Shown: positions 7,560-16,531 of the stretch, in pieces
How positions within the stretch are numbered: the first letter of the stretch is position 1
Layout: each line of letters opens with the position of its first letter
NCBI RefSeq assembly: GCF_008364795.1
Contig: NZ_VTTM01000006.1
Location: forward strand, 310,001-374,000
DNA: 64,000 bases
Direction: 5' to 3'
DNA from: Azospirillum oryzae
Lineage (GTDB): Bacteria; Pseudomonadota; Alphaproteobacteria; Azospirillales; Azospirillaceae
The notes under the pieces: generated by a model
Told to the model about the DNA's origin: nothing
The model's input: only the letters and a program-made list of their open reading frames with translations
Database searches by the model: none
Program-made: the position numbers and the translations under genes

Positions 7560-8942
7560 ATGACACGGGTGGGCAGCATCGTCGACAGGATCGCCGGACT
7601 GATCGGCGAGGGTCTGTTGAAGCCGGGGGAGCGCCTCCTGTCGGTACGGGCCGGCGCCGTCGAACATGGCGTATCGAAGAACACCATGGCCGAGGCCTAC
7701 GACCGTCTGGTGGCGCTGGGCCATGTCGAGGCGAAGCAGGGGGCCGGCTATTACGTCGCCCGCGTCCGCCACGCGGTGGTGGGGCAGCAGTCCGCCCATG
7801 TCGCAGAGGCGGTGGACTTCGTGTCCCTGCTGCGCGAACAGCTGGTGCAGAGCTATGCCGTGCGGATCGGCGACGGCCGGCCGCCGCCGTCCTGGATGGA
7901 GCGGTTCGAGGTCGGCGGCAGCCCGCGTTTCCTGGCCGCAACCCGCGGCCTGACGCCGGAACACGGCTACGGCTCCCCCTGGGGCTTCCTGCCGTTGCGG
8001 GAGCGGCTGGCGCTGACGCTCGGAGAACGGTCAATCACGGCGTCGCCGGACCAGATCCTGCTGACCCAGGGCGCCAACCACGCACTCGACCTCGTGGCCC
8101 GCCAGATGCTGGAACCGGGGGACACCGTGCTGGTCGACAGCCCCGGCTATTACCCGTTGTTCGGCAAGCTCCGGCTGTCGCGCATCAGCATCGTCGGCGT
8201 CCAGCGTCGCCACGACGGCCCCGACCTCGACGATCTCGCCGCCAAGGCCGCCGCCCACAAGCCGAAGCTGTTCTTCACCCAGTCGCTGGCGCACAACCCG
8301 ACCGGCGGCTCGATCACCCCCGCCGTCGCGCACCGCCTGCTGCGGATTGCCGAACAGCACGGCCTGCACATTGTCGAGGACGACCCCTTCGCCGATGTCC
8401 TGCCCGCCGCCAGCCCGCGGCTCGCCGCGCTCGACCAGTTGGAGCGGGTCATCTATGTCGGCACCTTCTCCAAAACCCTGTCGGCCAGCCTGCGTGTCGG
8501 CTATGTGGCGGCGAAACGCCCGCTGATCGACCGGCTGTGCGACGTCAAGATGCTGACCGTCGTCAGCACCTCCGATTATGTCGAGCGGATGGTCTACGCC
8601 TTCATCGCCTCCGGCCAATATCTTCGACATCTGCGCCGGCTGAAGACGCTGATCGGGGAGCATACGGAAAAGGCGACGCTCGCACTGACCCGCATCGGCG
8701 TCCGACTGCCGCCGGTTGCTCCCGGCGGATATTATCTGTGGGGTGAACTTCCCGACGGCATCGACGAGGCGGATCTGGTGCGCCAAGCTGCGGAACAGGG
8801 AATTTTCCTGGCTCCCGGCACGCTGTTCCTGCCGACGCGGACGGCCACTGCGCCGGCGATGCGGATCAACATCGCCTATGCCGACGATCCGCGCTTCATC
8901 GCATTTCTCGGCGACCGTCTGCAGGCAGACGGAGCGCGGTAA
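7560..8942 (+). CDS. MocR-family transcriptional regulator (GntR HTH fused to aminotransferase fold)
   Basis: About 460 residues. Residues 1-70 form a GntR winged helix (KPGERLLSVRAGAVEHGVSKNTMAEAYDRL). Residues from about 100 to the end form a type I aminotransferase fold: the LLTQGANHALDLVARQML block, the NPTGG motif and a PLP-binding Lys in VGTFSKTLSASLRVGY. MocR proteins use PLP or its adducts as effector and commonly control a divergent gene. Here the divergent gene is HMG-CoA reductase, and GGGACA direct repeats fill the gap. An in-frame TTG at 7536 is possible but would lie in the last repeat. The effector is unknown. Confidence 0.92.
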   Translation: MTRVGSIVDRIAGLIGEGLLKPGERLLSVRAGAVEHGVSKNTMAEAYDRLVALGHVEAKQGAGYYVARVRHAVVGQQSAHVAEAVDFVSLLREQLVQSYAVRIGDGRPPPSWMERFEVGGSPRFLAATRGLTPEHGYGSPWGFLPLRERLALTLGERSITASPDQILLTQGANHALDLVARQMLEPGDTVLVDSPGYYPLFGKLRLSRISIVGVQRRHDGPDLDDLAAKAAAHKPKLFFTQSLAHNPTGGSITPAVAHRLLRIAEQHGLHIVEDDPFADVLPAASPRLAALDQLERVIYVGTFSKTLSASLRVGYVAAKRPLIDRLCDVKMLTVVSTSDYVERMVYAFIASGQYLRHLRRLKTLIGEHTEKATLALTRIGVRLPPVAPGGYYLWGELPDGIDEADLVRQAAEQGIFLAPGTLFLPTRTATAPAMRINIAYADDPRFIAFLGDRLQADGAR

Positions 8943-8952
8943 CAAGGTGCTT

Positions 8953-9906
8953 TCAACCGCCGTTCCTGTGGTCGCCGTCCCGGCGGCTTTCCTCGACGAC
9001 CCAGCGGCGGAAGCGGTCGCGACGCTCATCCGGCTTGCGCCGGCTGGAGACGACGAGGAAATAGCCCCGTTCGGTCTGGATCGGCCGGTCGATCAGGGCA
9101 ACCAGATGCCCGTCCCGCATCAGCTCGTCGGTCAGCGGACTCCATCCCAGCGCCACTCCCTGGCCCATCAGGGCAGCCTGCAGGACCAGTGGATAATTGT
9201 TGAAGGTCAGGTCGTGGCCGCCGGCCGGCACTGGCAGTCCGTGCAGGGTGAACCAATCGCTCCAGGACAGCCAGGCGGCCGGCCCGATTGATTCCAGATG
9301 CAGGAGTGGCAGGGACGCCAGATCGGCCGGGGAAGCGGCGATTCCGGTGGCGGCACCGGCGGCAAACGGGGCGCGGCTCGCCCGGAAGGCAGGGCTGCAG
9401 ACCGGCAGGACCCGTTCGGGGAACAGGAGTTCCGCCTCGCAACCGGGCCAATGACCGTGGCCGAAGGAGATGGCGATGTCCACCGCCTCGCGGCGCAGAT
9501 CGATCGCGTTCTGCGTCGTCACGACCCGCACGTCCAGTTCCGGCAAAAGCTGGCGCAGGGCGCCGAGACGCGGCAACAGCCAACCTGAGGCGAAACCGAA
9601 ATCGGTGGCGACGTTCAGAACGCCCGGCCGGTGCCTGTCACGGATGCGGGTCACCGCATCACCAATACCGTCCAGCGCCTCGCGGGTCGCCTCGTAGAGC
9701 CGTACGCCGTCCGGCGTCAGCGCGACCCCGCGGTGAAGACGACGGAACAGCGCCGTCTCCAGATCTGCCTCCAGCCAGCCGATCTGGTGGCTGACGGCCG
9801 ACTGGGTACAGGCAAGCTCACGGGCGGCGGCGCTGAAGCTCAGCAGCCGGCCGGCCGCCTCGAAGAAAAGCAGGGTGCGCAGCGGTGGCAGGCGGTCCTT
9901 TCCCAT
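8953..9906 (-). CDS. LysR-family regulator of choline-sulfate utilisation
   Basis: About 317 residues. The N-terminal helix-turn-helix is FSAAARELACTQSAVSHQIGWLEADL and the overall N-terminus (LPPLRTLLFFEAAGRLLSFSAAA) resembles the GcvA-like branch. The effector domain follows from about residue 95. ATG 9906 is preferred over GTG 9912 because AAGG then sits 6 bases upstream. It is divergent from the choline sulfatase gene with a palindrome in the shared gap, which is the arrangement of the choline-sulfate utilisation regulators described next to betC in rhizobia. Its exact effector, choline sulfate or choline, is inferred from context. Confidence 0.88.
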   Translation of the reverse strand: MGKDRLPPLRTLLFFEAAGRLLSFSAAARELACTQSAVSHQIGWLEADLETALFRRLHRGVALTPDGVRLYEATREALDGIGDAVTRIRDRHRPGVLNVATDFGFASGWLLPRLGALRQLLPELDVRVVTTQNAIDLRREAVDIAISFGHGHWPGCEAELLFPERVLPVCSPAFRASRAPFAAGAATGIAASPADLASLPLLHLESIGPAAWLSWSDWFTLHGLPVPAGGHDLTFNNYPLVLQAALMGQGVALGWSPLTDELMRDGHLVALIDRPIQTERGYFLVVSSRRKPDERRDRFRRWVVEESRRDGDHRNGG

Positions 9907-9971
9907 GAGCACCCTTCATATCACCATGATGAGACAGGAGCTTCACGCCCCCTGTTGGGTGCGTCAATTCT

Positions 9972-9987
9972 ATCGTTCTCGAACGAT
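9972..9987. promoter_or_regulatory. Perfect 7+7 palindrome upstream of choline sulfatase
   Basis: ATCGTTC (9972-9978) and GAACGAT (9981-9987) form perfect inverted arms separated by TC. The site lies 15 to 30 bases before the two candidate starts of the sulfatase gene and within the divergent regulator-sulfatase gap, so it is a good operator candidate. A wider GCACCC / GGGTGC pair (near 9909 and 9954) flanks the gap. Confidence 0.55.
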
Positions 9988-10017
9988 CTGTCCACAAACG
10001 GTATGAAGCAGGCGGAT

Positions 10018-11559
10018 ATGGCACGGCGTCCCAACATCCTTATCCTCATGGCCGACCAGATGATCCCGCAGGCGCTCGGCGCCTACGGCAACCCGACGGT
10101 GCGGACGCCGCACATCGACCACCTGGCGGAGGGCGGCGTGGTGTTCGACAGCGCCTACTGCAACAGCCCGCTCTGCGCCCCCTCGCGCTATGTCTTCCTG
10201 TCCGGGCGGTTGCCCTCGGCCATCGGCGGCTACGACAACGCCGCCGAATTTCCCTCCGCAGTCCCCACTTTTGCCCATTACCTGCGGCTTGCCGGCTACC
10301 AGACCATTCTGTCCGGCAAGATGCACTTCTGTGGGGCCGACCAGCTTCACGGCTTCGAGGAACGGTTGACCACCGACATCTATCCGGCCGATTTCGGCTG
10401 GACGCCGGACTGGACCCGGCCCCAGGAGCGGCCGAGCTGGTATCACAACATGAGTTCCGTGCGCGACGCCGGCCCCTGCCTGCGCACCAACCAGCTCGAC
10501 TTCGACGAGGAGGTGGTCTTCACCGCCGAACGCAAGCTGTACGACATCGCTCGCGGCCGGCGGGAACGGCCCTTCTGCTTCGTGGTATCGCTGACCCATC
10601 CGCACGACCCCTACGCCATCACCGAGCGCTATTGGAACCGCCACACCGACGCGGAGGTGCCGCTGCCGCGCGTCACTCTGGCGCCGGACGCGATGGACCC
10701 GCATTCGCGGCGGTTGCGCCATGTCTGCGCGATGGACGAGATGCCGCTCAGCGAACGGCAGATCCTCAACGCCCGCCGTGCCTATTACGGGTCCGTCGCC
10801 TACGTGGACGATCAGATCGGTCGGCTGATGGGCGCGCTGGAGGAAACCGGACTGGCCGAGGATACCGTCATCGTCCTGCTGTCCGACCATGGCGACATGC
10901 TGGGCGAACGCGGGCTGTGGTACAAGATGAGCTTCTACGAGTCCGCCTGCCGTATCCCGCTGATCGTCCGGGCGCCGGGCTGGTTCCAGGCCGGGAGGGT
11001 CGCGGCCTCGGTCTCGTCGATGGATCTGCTGCCGACCCTGGTCGAACTCGCCCATGATGGGGCTGCGCCAAGCTGGCGGACGCCGATCGACGGGCGCAGC
11101 CTGTTGCCGCACCTTCAGCGCAGCGGCGGCCACGACGAGGTGATCGGCGAATATCTGGCCGAAGGCGCCGTGGCCCCGATCGTGATGATCCGGCGCGGCC
11201 GCGACAAATTCATCCATTCGCCGGCCGATCCCGACCAGCTCTACGACCTGTCCGACGACCCGGACGAGTTGGTGAACCGGGCGGAGCAGCCCGCCGCCGG
11301 CTCGGCGGCAGCCGATGCCCTGCGACGCTACCGCGCCGAGGTGGAACAACGCTGGGACTTGGCGCGCCTGCATGAGGAGGTTGTCGCCAGTCAACAGCGG
11401 CGCCTCCTGGTGGCCGAGGCGCTGCGACAGGGGAAGCACCGCTCCTGGGATTTCCAGCCCTTCACCGATGCAGGCACCAGCTATATGCGCAACCATCTGG
11501 ATCTCGACGATCTGGAAGCCATGGCTCGTTTCCCGCGCCCTGGTGCCTCTATGCAATAG
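10018..11559 (+). CDS. betC: Choline-sulfatase
   Basis: About 513 residues, the size of known choline sulfatases. It hydrolyses choline-O-sulfate to choline and sulfate in the cytoplasm. The N-terminus RRPNILILMADQM opens the sulfatase fold and supplies metal-binding acids. C53 in CAPSR is the cysteine converted to formylglycine. HGDMLGERGLWYKMSFYE is a conserved choline-sulfatase segment, and the C-terminus contains HRSWDFQPFTDAG, also characteristic. GCAGGCGG before ATG 10018 supports this start; ATG 10003 would add five residues. Its neighbours are a LysR regulator and the choline-binding protein. An anaerobic or FGE-type maturase must be supplied elsewhere. Confidence 0.94.
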   Translation: MARRPNILILMADQMIPQALGAYGNPTVRTPHIDHLAEGGVVFDSAYCNSPLCAPSRYVFLSGRLPSAIGGYDNAAEFPSAVPTFAHYLRLAGYQTILSGKMHFCGADQLHGFEERLTTDIYPADFGWTPDWTRPQERPSWYHNMSSVRDAGPCLRTNQLDFDEEVVFTAERKLYDIARGRRERPFCFVVSLTHPHDPYAITERYWNRHTDAEVPLPRVTLAPDAMDPHSRRLRHVCAMDEMPLSERQILNARRAYYGSVAYVDDQIGRLMGALEETGLAEDTVIVLLSDHGDMLGERGLWYKMSFYESACRIPLIVRAPGWFQAGRVAASVSSMDLLPTLVELAHDGAAPSWRTPIDGRSLLPHLQRSGGHDEVIGEYLAEGAVAPIVMIRRGRDKFIHSPADPDQLYDLSDDPDELVNRAEQPAAGSAAADALRRYRAEVEQRWDLARLHEEVVASQQRRLLVAEALRQGKHRSWDFQPFTDAGTSYMRNHLDLDDLEAMARFPRPGASMQ

Positions 11560-11614
11560 GACGGCGCGACGGTGCGCCGGACGTCGACCATCACCCGACA
11601 GGAGGGAAGGCAGC

Positions 11615-12601
11615 ATGCATATACCAGGGGTTGCAATGGGCGGTTTGACGGCAGGGCGTGCGGCGCTGGCCGGTCTGGTGGCCGCGATCGGGATCACGGC
11701 CGGCTCGTTGCCGGCATCGGCGGCAGAGCCAGCCAGTTGCCAGATGGTGAGGATGGCCGATCCCGGCTGGACCGACATCACCGCGACCAATGCGGTGGCG
11801 GGAACGCTGCTGGGCGCGCTGGGCTATCAGCAGAAGATCGAGACGGTCGCCGTGCCGATCATTTTCCAGGGGCTGAAGACCGGGCAGATCGATGTCTTCC
11901 TCGGCAACTGGATGCCTGCCCAATCCACCTTTCTCGACAAGCTGATCGCCGAGAAATCGGTCGAGATCGTGCGCCCGAACCTGGAAAACGCCAAATTCAC
12001 CCTGGCAGTTCCGACCGCGGTCGCCGAAGCCGGCGTGCACAGTTTCGCCGACCTCGCCCGGTTCGGTGACCGGTTCGAAAAGAAGATCTACGGGATCGAG
12101 CCGGGCGCGCCGGCGAACCAGAATATTCAGCGCATGCTCGACAAGAAGGATTTCGGGCTGGAAGGCTGGACCCTTGTCGAATCGAGCGAGCAGGCCATGC
12201 TGGCACAGGCGATGCGCCGGACGCGCAGCAAGGATTGGGTGGTCTTTCTCGGCTGGCAACCGCACCCGATGAACACCCGGATCGACATGACGTATCTCAG
12301 CGGCGGCGACGCCTATTTCGGTCCGAACTATGGCAGCACCACGGTCAACACCCTGTCCCGGCGCGGCTACGGCACCGAATGCACGAATGTCCACCGCCTG
12401 TTCAGCCAACTCGCCTTCACCGTCGGGATGGAGAACGAGATCATGGCCGCCATCACCGACGACAAGAAGGCGCCCAAGGACGCCGCGGCCAGCTACCTGA
12501 AGGCGCATCCCGACCTGCTCGGCCCCTGGCTGGCCGGCGTGTCGACCCGCAACGGCAAGGATGCCGCGACAGCCGTGCGCGCGGCGTTGGGCCTGAAGTG
12601 A
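11615..12601 (+). CDS. choX: Choline ABC transporter periplasmic binding protein
   Basis: About 328 residues with a signal peptide (cleavage near PASAAEP). The mature protein begins CQMVRMADPGWTDITATNA, followed by VPIIFQGLKTGQIDVFLGNWMPAQ, which is the quaternary-amine binding fold (OpuAC/ProX) of ChoX. Aromatic residues of the ligand cage (the W in the DPGW and GNWMP segments and those in GWQPHPMN) are present. A strong GGAGGGAAGG precedes ATG 11615. It follows betC by 55 bases. In rhizobia choX is followed by choW and choV; here neither permease nor ATPase follows, so the channel is supplied from elsewhere or has been lost. Confidence 0.93.
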   Translation: MHIPGVAMGGLTAGRAALAGLVAAIGITAGSLPASAAEPASCQMVRMADPGWTDITATNAVAGTLLGALGYQQKIETVAVPIIFQGLKTGQIDVFLGNWMPAQSTFLDKLIAEKSVEIVRPNLENAKFTLAVPTAVAEAGVHSFADLARFGDRFEKKIYGIEPGAPANQNIQRMLDKKDFGLEGWTLVESSEQAMLAQAMRRTRSKDWVVFLGWQPHPMNTRIDMTYLSGGDAYFGPNYGSTTVNTLSRRGYGTECTNVHRLFSQLAFTVGMENEIMAAITDDKKAPKDAAASYLKAHPDLLGPWLAGVSTRNGKDAATAVRAALGLK

Positions 12602-12631
12602 GGCAACCAAACGATAAGGAGACGAACAACC

Positions 12632-12739
12632 ATGCTTGCCGCGTTGCGCGCATGGGTCCGAAACCGCTTCCCGTCCTGGTTCCGGCCGACCTACCGACCC
12701 GAACGCCATTATATGCGGGGCCCCTCCGGTTTGCGATGA
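12632..12739 (+). CDS. Possible 35-residue basic small protein after choX
   Basis: A 36-codon frame with a good ribosome binding site, AAGGAGA at 12616-12622, ten bases before the ATG and 30 bases after the choX stop. The peptide starts MLAALRAWVRNRFPSWF and is rich in Arg, Trp, Tyr and Pro, with no acidic residue except one Glu. I do not recognise it. It could be a real small protein translated from the choX transcript, or a degenerate remnant of a transporter gene. The ribosome binding site is the main argument for it being translated. Confidence 0.4.
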   Translation: MLAALRAWVRNRFPSWFRPTYRPERHYMRGPSGLR

Positions 12740-13110
12740 GGCCCGAGGGGGAGGATTGCGGACCGTCAATCCGTCGTCTCCCTCCGGTCCGTCAGCCTGG
12801 GCAATGCTGGAGGAATCCCACTGCAGAGTAGCCCTGCATCGACACCGATGACAGGCCAACTGTCATAGACTTTATCTCTCTAAATCAATGCAGTAGCCGG
12901 GTTCAGTTGTCCGCCGAGCGTGGACGCCGATCCACATTCCACGACGTCAGCTTGCCATCTCTTCGTGAAGGTGGAAGGGCTGTTAACCACATCACACCAC
13001 CAGATAGTTCGCATTCTCAATCATCGTCATGCAAAGCATCTTGCGGCAAAATGTACGAACTGGTACGTTTGTTGGCATGTACGAACCATGCCGCTGCCGA
13101 AAGGGCTCCC
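12740..13110. other. Intergenic region between choline-sulfate and quinate loci
   Basis: No convincing gene in these 371 bases. They contain a perfect inverted repeat, ATGACAG / CTGTCAT with a five-base spacer (12848-12866), followed by a T-rich AT-rich tract; this could be a weak terminator or an operator. The stretch ends with the operator-like sites for the quinate operon (13051-13086), so the quinate promoter probably lies at about 12990-13060. Confidence 0.5.
13055..13073 (+). promoter_or_regulatory. Quinate operon operator-like site A
   Basis: ACGAACTGGTACGTTTGTT lies 37 bases before the start of the dehydroshikimate dehydratase gene. It matches 15 of 19 positions of a second site (15043-15061) before the next gene. 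The arms ACGAAC and GTTTGT are near-inverted. The decamer ATGTACGAAC occurs at 13051 and again at 13077, giving a further half-site. The TetR gene at the end of the cluster is the likely binder. Confidence 0.55.
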
Positions 13111-15036
13111 ATGCCGTCCAGCGCCTTCACCTTCAAAAAGTCGATCGCCACCGTCTCGCTGAGCGGCACCCTGCCGGAGAAGCTTGAGGCGGCGGCCAGC
13201 ATCGGCTTCGACGGGGTCGAGATTTTCGAGAACGACCTGCTGACCTTCGACGGCTCCCCGGCCGACGTGCGCCGCATTGCGGAGGGTCTGGGGCTGGAAA
13301 TCACCATCTTCCAGCCCTTCCGCGATTTCGAAGCGATGCCGGACCCGATCCGCGCCCGTAACCTCGACCGGGCGGAACGCAAGTTCGACGTGATGCAGGA
13401 ATTGGGGACCGACCTCGTGCTGGTCTGCTCCAACGTCCAGCCCGCCGCCATCGACGACCCCGCCCGTGCCGCCGCCGATCTCGCCGAGATGGCGGAGCGG
13501 GCGCGGCGCCGCGGTCTGCGCGTCGGCTACGAGGCGCTGGCCTGGGGCCGGCATGTCAACCGCTGGCGTCAGGCCTGGGACATCGTGCAGCGCGCCGATC
13601 ACCCGGCGCTGGGGCTGATCGTCGACAGCTTCCACACGCTGGCCCTGGACGACGACCCGTCCGGCATTGCCGATCTGCCGGGCGATCGCATCTTCTTCGT
13701 GCAGTTGGCCGACGCGCCGAAGCTGTCGATGGACGTGCTGTCCTGGAGCCGCCATTTCCGCAATTTCCCCGGCCAGGGCCAGCTGCCGGTCGGGCGCTTC
13801 GTCGACGCGGTGCTGGCATCCGGCTACCGCGGCCCCCTGTCGTTGGAGATCTTCAATGACGAATTCCGCGCCGCCCCAGCCCGCCTGACCGCCCTCGATG
13901 GTCTGCGGTCACTGATCCATACGGAGGCCGAAGCAGGCTTCGGACCCGGCCTGCCGGCGCCACCGGTCTGCCGTGGCGTGGAGTTCCTGGAATTTGCCGT
14001 CGATGCCGCGGCGCGGGACAAGCTGTCCGCCCTGCTCGGCAGCCTGGGCTTCCGTCATGCCGGGCGCCACCGTTCGAAGGATGTCGACCTCTACCGCCAG
14101 GGCGGCGTCAATCTGGTGCTGAACAGCGAGGAGGATTCGGCAGCGTCGGAGCATTTCCAGATGCACGGCCCCTCGGTCTGCGCCATGGCTTTCGCGGTGG
14201 ACGATGCCGCCCGCACGATTGCCCGGGCCGAGGCCTTGCGCTGCGTGCTGTGGCGCGAGAGGGTCGGCGACGGCGAACGCCGCATCCCGGCGCTGCGCGC
14301 CCCCGACGGCACGCTGATCTATCTGGTCGACGACAAGGAAGCCAACCGCAGCATCTGGGAGGACGACTTCCACCTGTTCGCGGAGGAGCCTGCTGGAGCA
14401 GCCGGCCCCCCGCCCCTGCTCGGCATCGACCATGTCGCCCAGGCCCTGCCCTTCGGCCGGATGGACGGTTTCGTGTTGTTCTACCGAACGGTCTTCGGCT
14501 TCGTTCCGGAAAGCCTGTGGGAGTTGCCCGACCCCTATGGCCTGATCCGCAGCCGGGCGCTGGTCAGCCCCGATGCGGAGCCCGGCCGGGGCGTGCGGCT
14601 GCCGCTGAACATCTCGGAAAGCCGGCGGACCGCAACCGGCCGCTTCGTCAGCGCCACCGCCGGAGCCGGCGTCCATCACATCGCCTTCGCGGCGTCGGAT
14701 GCCGCCGCCCTGGTGGAGGACCGTCTGGCGGCCGGCGCGCCCTTCCTGCCGATCCCCGCCAACTATTATGACGACCTCGCAGTCAAACACCCGCTGGACG
14801 ATGCGGCATTGGAAGCGCTGAAGCAGCGCGAACTGCTGTATGACCGCGACGGCCAGGCTGACGGGGGTGGCGAGTTCCTGCACGCCTACACCGACAGCTT
14901 CGACGACCGCTTCTTCTTCGAGGTGGTGGAACGGCGTGCCGGCTACCGCCAGTTCGGCGCCGTGAATGCCGCCGTGCGCATGGCGGTACAGGCGCAACTG
15001 CGCGAAGGCGCCCGCCCCGAACTCTATCTCGACTGA
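13111..15036 (+). CDS. quiC: 3-dehydroshikimate dehydratase fused to HPPD-like domain
   Basis: About 641 residues. Converts 3-dehydroshikimate to protocatechuate in quinate/shikimate catabolism. The N-terminal half (about 1-280) is a sugar-isomerase-type TIM barrel opening [19 protein letters not shown] and [13 protein letters not shown], with likely metal ligands in [11 protein letters not shown] and in [10 protein letters not shown]. The C-terminal half (about 290-635) is a glyoxalase/4-hydroxyphenylpyruvate dioxygenase-like domain with a facial-triad pattern: H in [10 protein letters not shown] in [10 protein letters not shown] and E in [10 protein letters not shown]. This two-domain layout is that of the QuiC1 type. 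An in-frame ATG at 13051 lies within the operator site, so 13111, preceded by AAGGG, is preferred. Confidence 0.88.
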   Translation: MPSSAFTFKKSIATVSLSGTLPEKLEAAASIGFDGVEIFENDLLTFDGSPADVRRIAEGLGLEITIFQPFRDFEAMPDPIRARNLDRAERKFDVMQELGTDLVLVCSNVQPAAIDDPARAAADLAEMAERARRRGLRVGYEALAWGRHVNRWRQAWDIVQRADHPALGLIVDSFHTLALDDDPSGIADLPGDRIFFVQLADAPKLSMDVLSWSRHFRNFPGQGQLPVGRFVDAVLASGYRGPLSLEIFNDEFRAAPARLTALDGLRSLIHTEAEAGFGPGLPAPPVCRGVEFLEFAVDAAARDKLSALLGSLGFRHAGRHRSKDVDLYRQGGVNLVLNSEEDSAASEHFQMHGPSVCAMAFAVDDAARTIARAEALRCVLWRERVGDGERRIPALRAPDGTLIYLVDDKEANRSIWEDDFHLFAEEPAGAAGPPPLLGIDHVAQALPFGRMDGFVLFYRTVFGFVPESLWELPDPYGLIRSRALVSPDAEPGRGVRLPLNISESRRTATGRFVSATAGAGVHHIAFAASDAAALVEDRLAAGAPFLPIPANYYDDLAVKHPLDDAALEALKQRELLYDRDGQADGGGEFLHAYTDSFDDRFFFEVVERRAGYRQFGAVNAAVRMAVQAQLREGARPELYLD

Positions 15037-15042
15037 AAATGA

Positions 15043-15061
15043 ACGAAACAGTGCGTTTGTT
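15043..15061 (+). promoter_or_regulatory. Quinate operon operator-like site B
   Basis: ACGAAACAGTGCGTTTGTT lies 15 bases before the 3-dehydroquinate dehydratase start and 6 bases after the previous stop. It matches site A (13055-13073) at 15 of 19 positions. Its presence inside the operon suggests an internal promoter or a second binding site of the same regulator. Confidence 0.5.
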
Positions 15062-15076
15062 TGGAGACGCCCCGCC

Positions 15077-15541
15077 ATGAGCCGCCCCACCATAAGCCGT
15101 CCAATCCTGGTCCTGAACGGACCCAACCTCAACCTGCTGGGCAAGCGCGAGCCGCACATCTACGGCCATGAGACCCTGGCCGATGTCGAAGCCGACTGCC
15201 GCCGCACAGGCGAGACGCTGGGTCTTGCCGTCGACTTCCGCCAGTCCAATGCCGAACATGTCCTGATCGACTGGATTCACGAAGCGCGCGAGACGGTCGA
15301 CGGGCTGGTCATCAACCCGGCCGGCCTGACCCACACTTCGGTGTCGCTGATGGACGCGCTGTCGGCCTGCGCCTTCCCCATCCTGGAGGTCCATATCTCC
15401 AACATCCACCGGCGTGAGGAATTCCGCCATTTCTCCTATGTGTCGCGGGTCGCGGCCGGTGTGATCTGCGGCTTCGGCACCCAGGGCTACACGCTGGCCC
15501 TCCAGCGGATGGCCCGCCTGCTGGAGACCGCCGAGAAATGA
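15077..15541 (+). CDS. aroQ: Type II 3-dehydroquinate dehydratase
   Basis: About 154 residues, normal for the type II enzyme, which forms a dodecamer and dehydrates 3-dehydroquinate to 3-dehydroshikimate. Family landmarks: [18 protein letters not shown] (with the catalytic Arg and Tyr of the flexible lid), [15 protein letters not shown] (the His is normally Gly in QSNxEG), [17 protein letters not shown], and [15 protein letters not shown] with the catalytic His and Arg. In this cluster it serves quinate breakdown and is likely a second, catabolic copy beside a biosynthetic one. It ends in an ATGA overlap with the dehydrogenase gene. Confidence 0.95.
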   Translation: MSRPTISRPILVLNGPNLNLLGKREPHIYGHETLADVEADCRRTGETLGLAVDFRQSNAEHVLIDWIHEARETVDGLVINPAGLTHTSVSLMDALSACAFPILEVHISNIHRREEFRHFSYVSRVAAGVICGFGTQGYTLALQRMARLLETAEK

Positions 15542-16446
15542 ACGCCATCTCCCGACCGGCCCCCACCCCCGCCGCCGGCAATTCGATCCTCGTCGGGCTG
15601 ATCGGCGCCGGCATCCAGGCCTCCCGAACCCCGGCGATGCACGAGCGGGAGGCCGACGCCCTCGGCCTGCGCTGCCTCTACCGGCTGATCGACCTCGACC
15701 GCCTCGGCATCGGTCCCGATGCCCTGCCGGAACTTCTGTCGGGGGCCGAGCGCATGGGCTACACAGGCCTCAACGTCACCTATCCCTGCAAGCAGGCGAT
15801 CATCCCGCTGCTGGACGAGTTGTCGGACGATGCCCGCGCCATCGGGGCGGTCAACACCGTCGTGCTGAAGGACGGGCGCCGGGTCGGTCACAACACCGAT
15901 TGCTCCGGCTTCGCCGAGGGCTTCCGCCGCGGTTTCGGCACCGTTCCGATGGACCGGGTGCTGCTGCTGGGTGCCGGCGGGGCCGGGGCGGCGGTCGGCC
16001 ATGCCGCCTTCCATCTCGGAGCGGGCCGGCTGGACATCTTCGACGCAGACCCGGCGCGGGCGATGCTGCTGGCCGATCAACTGAACGCCCGCTTCGGCGC
16101 CGGGCGAGCCTCGGCGGTTGCCGATCTGACCGGGCTCGGCACCGCGATGGCGGCGGCGGACGGGCTGATCCACGCCACGCCCACCGGCATGGCGAAGTTT
16201 CCCGGCCTGCCGCTGCCGGCCGATATGCTGCACCCGCGGTTGTGGGTGGCGGAGATCGTCTATTTCCCGCTGGAGACCGAGCTGCTGCGCACGGCACGGA
16301 CGATCGGCTGCCGGACGCTGGACGGCGGCGGGATGGCGGTGTTCCAGGCGGTGGATGCTTTCAGGCTGTTCACCGGGGTTTCCCCCGATGCCGAACGCAT
16401 CCGCGCGCATTTCGCGTCGATGGACGCCGGCCAAGCCACCGGCTGA
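15538..16446 (+). CDS. Quinate/shikimate dehydrogenase
   Basis: About 302 residues of the AroE/YdiB/QsuD family. It oxidises quinate to 3-dehydroquinate or shikimate to 3-dehydroshikimate. The N-terminal substrate domain reads [17 protein letters not shown], which is the form seen in catabolic QsuD-like enzymes rather than in biosynthetic AroE. The catalytic Lys is in LNVTYPCKQ and the catalytic Asp in HNTDCSGF. The dinucleotide fold is [15 protein letters not shown], followed by an Asp in DIFDAD at the end of the second strand, which favours NAD over NADP. It overlaps the upstream gene by four bases. Confidence 0.9.
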   Translation: MNAISRPAPTPAAGNSILVGLIGAGIQASRTPAMHEREADALGLRCLYRLIDLDRLGIGPDALPELLSGAERMGYTGLNVTYPCKQAIIPLLDELSDDARAIGAVNTVVLKDGRRVGHNTDCSGFAEGFRRGFGTVPMDRVLLLGAGGAGAAVGHAAFHLGAGRLDIFDADPARAMLLADQLNARFGAGRASAVADLTGLGTAMAAADGLIHATPTGMAKFPGLPLPADMLHPRLWVAEIVYFPLETELLRTARTIGCRTLDGGGMAVFQAVDAFRLFTGVSPDAERIRAHFASMDAGQATG

Positions 16447-16531
16447 TACTGGCCGCCTGACAATGGCCGCCTGACAATCGGCGCCATTCACACAGACAAG
16501 CCGGCGAGGCCGCCGGCACCGGGAGGACCGC

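Noticed and set aside
12848..12866. ATGACAG-GCCAA-CTGTCAT inverted repeat as a terminator of the choline-sulfate locus
   Set aside because: Only 7 bp with low GC and no proper T-tract; it could as well be an operator. Left as an unassigned inverted repeat in the intergenic entry.
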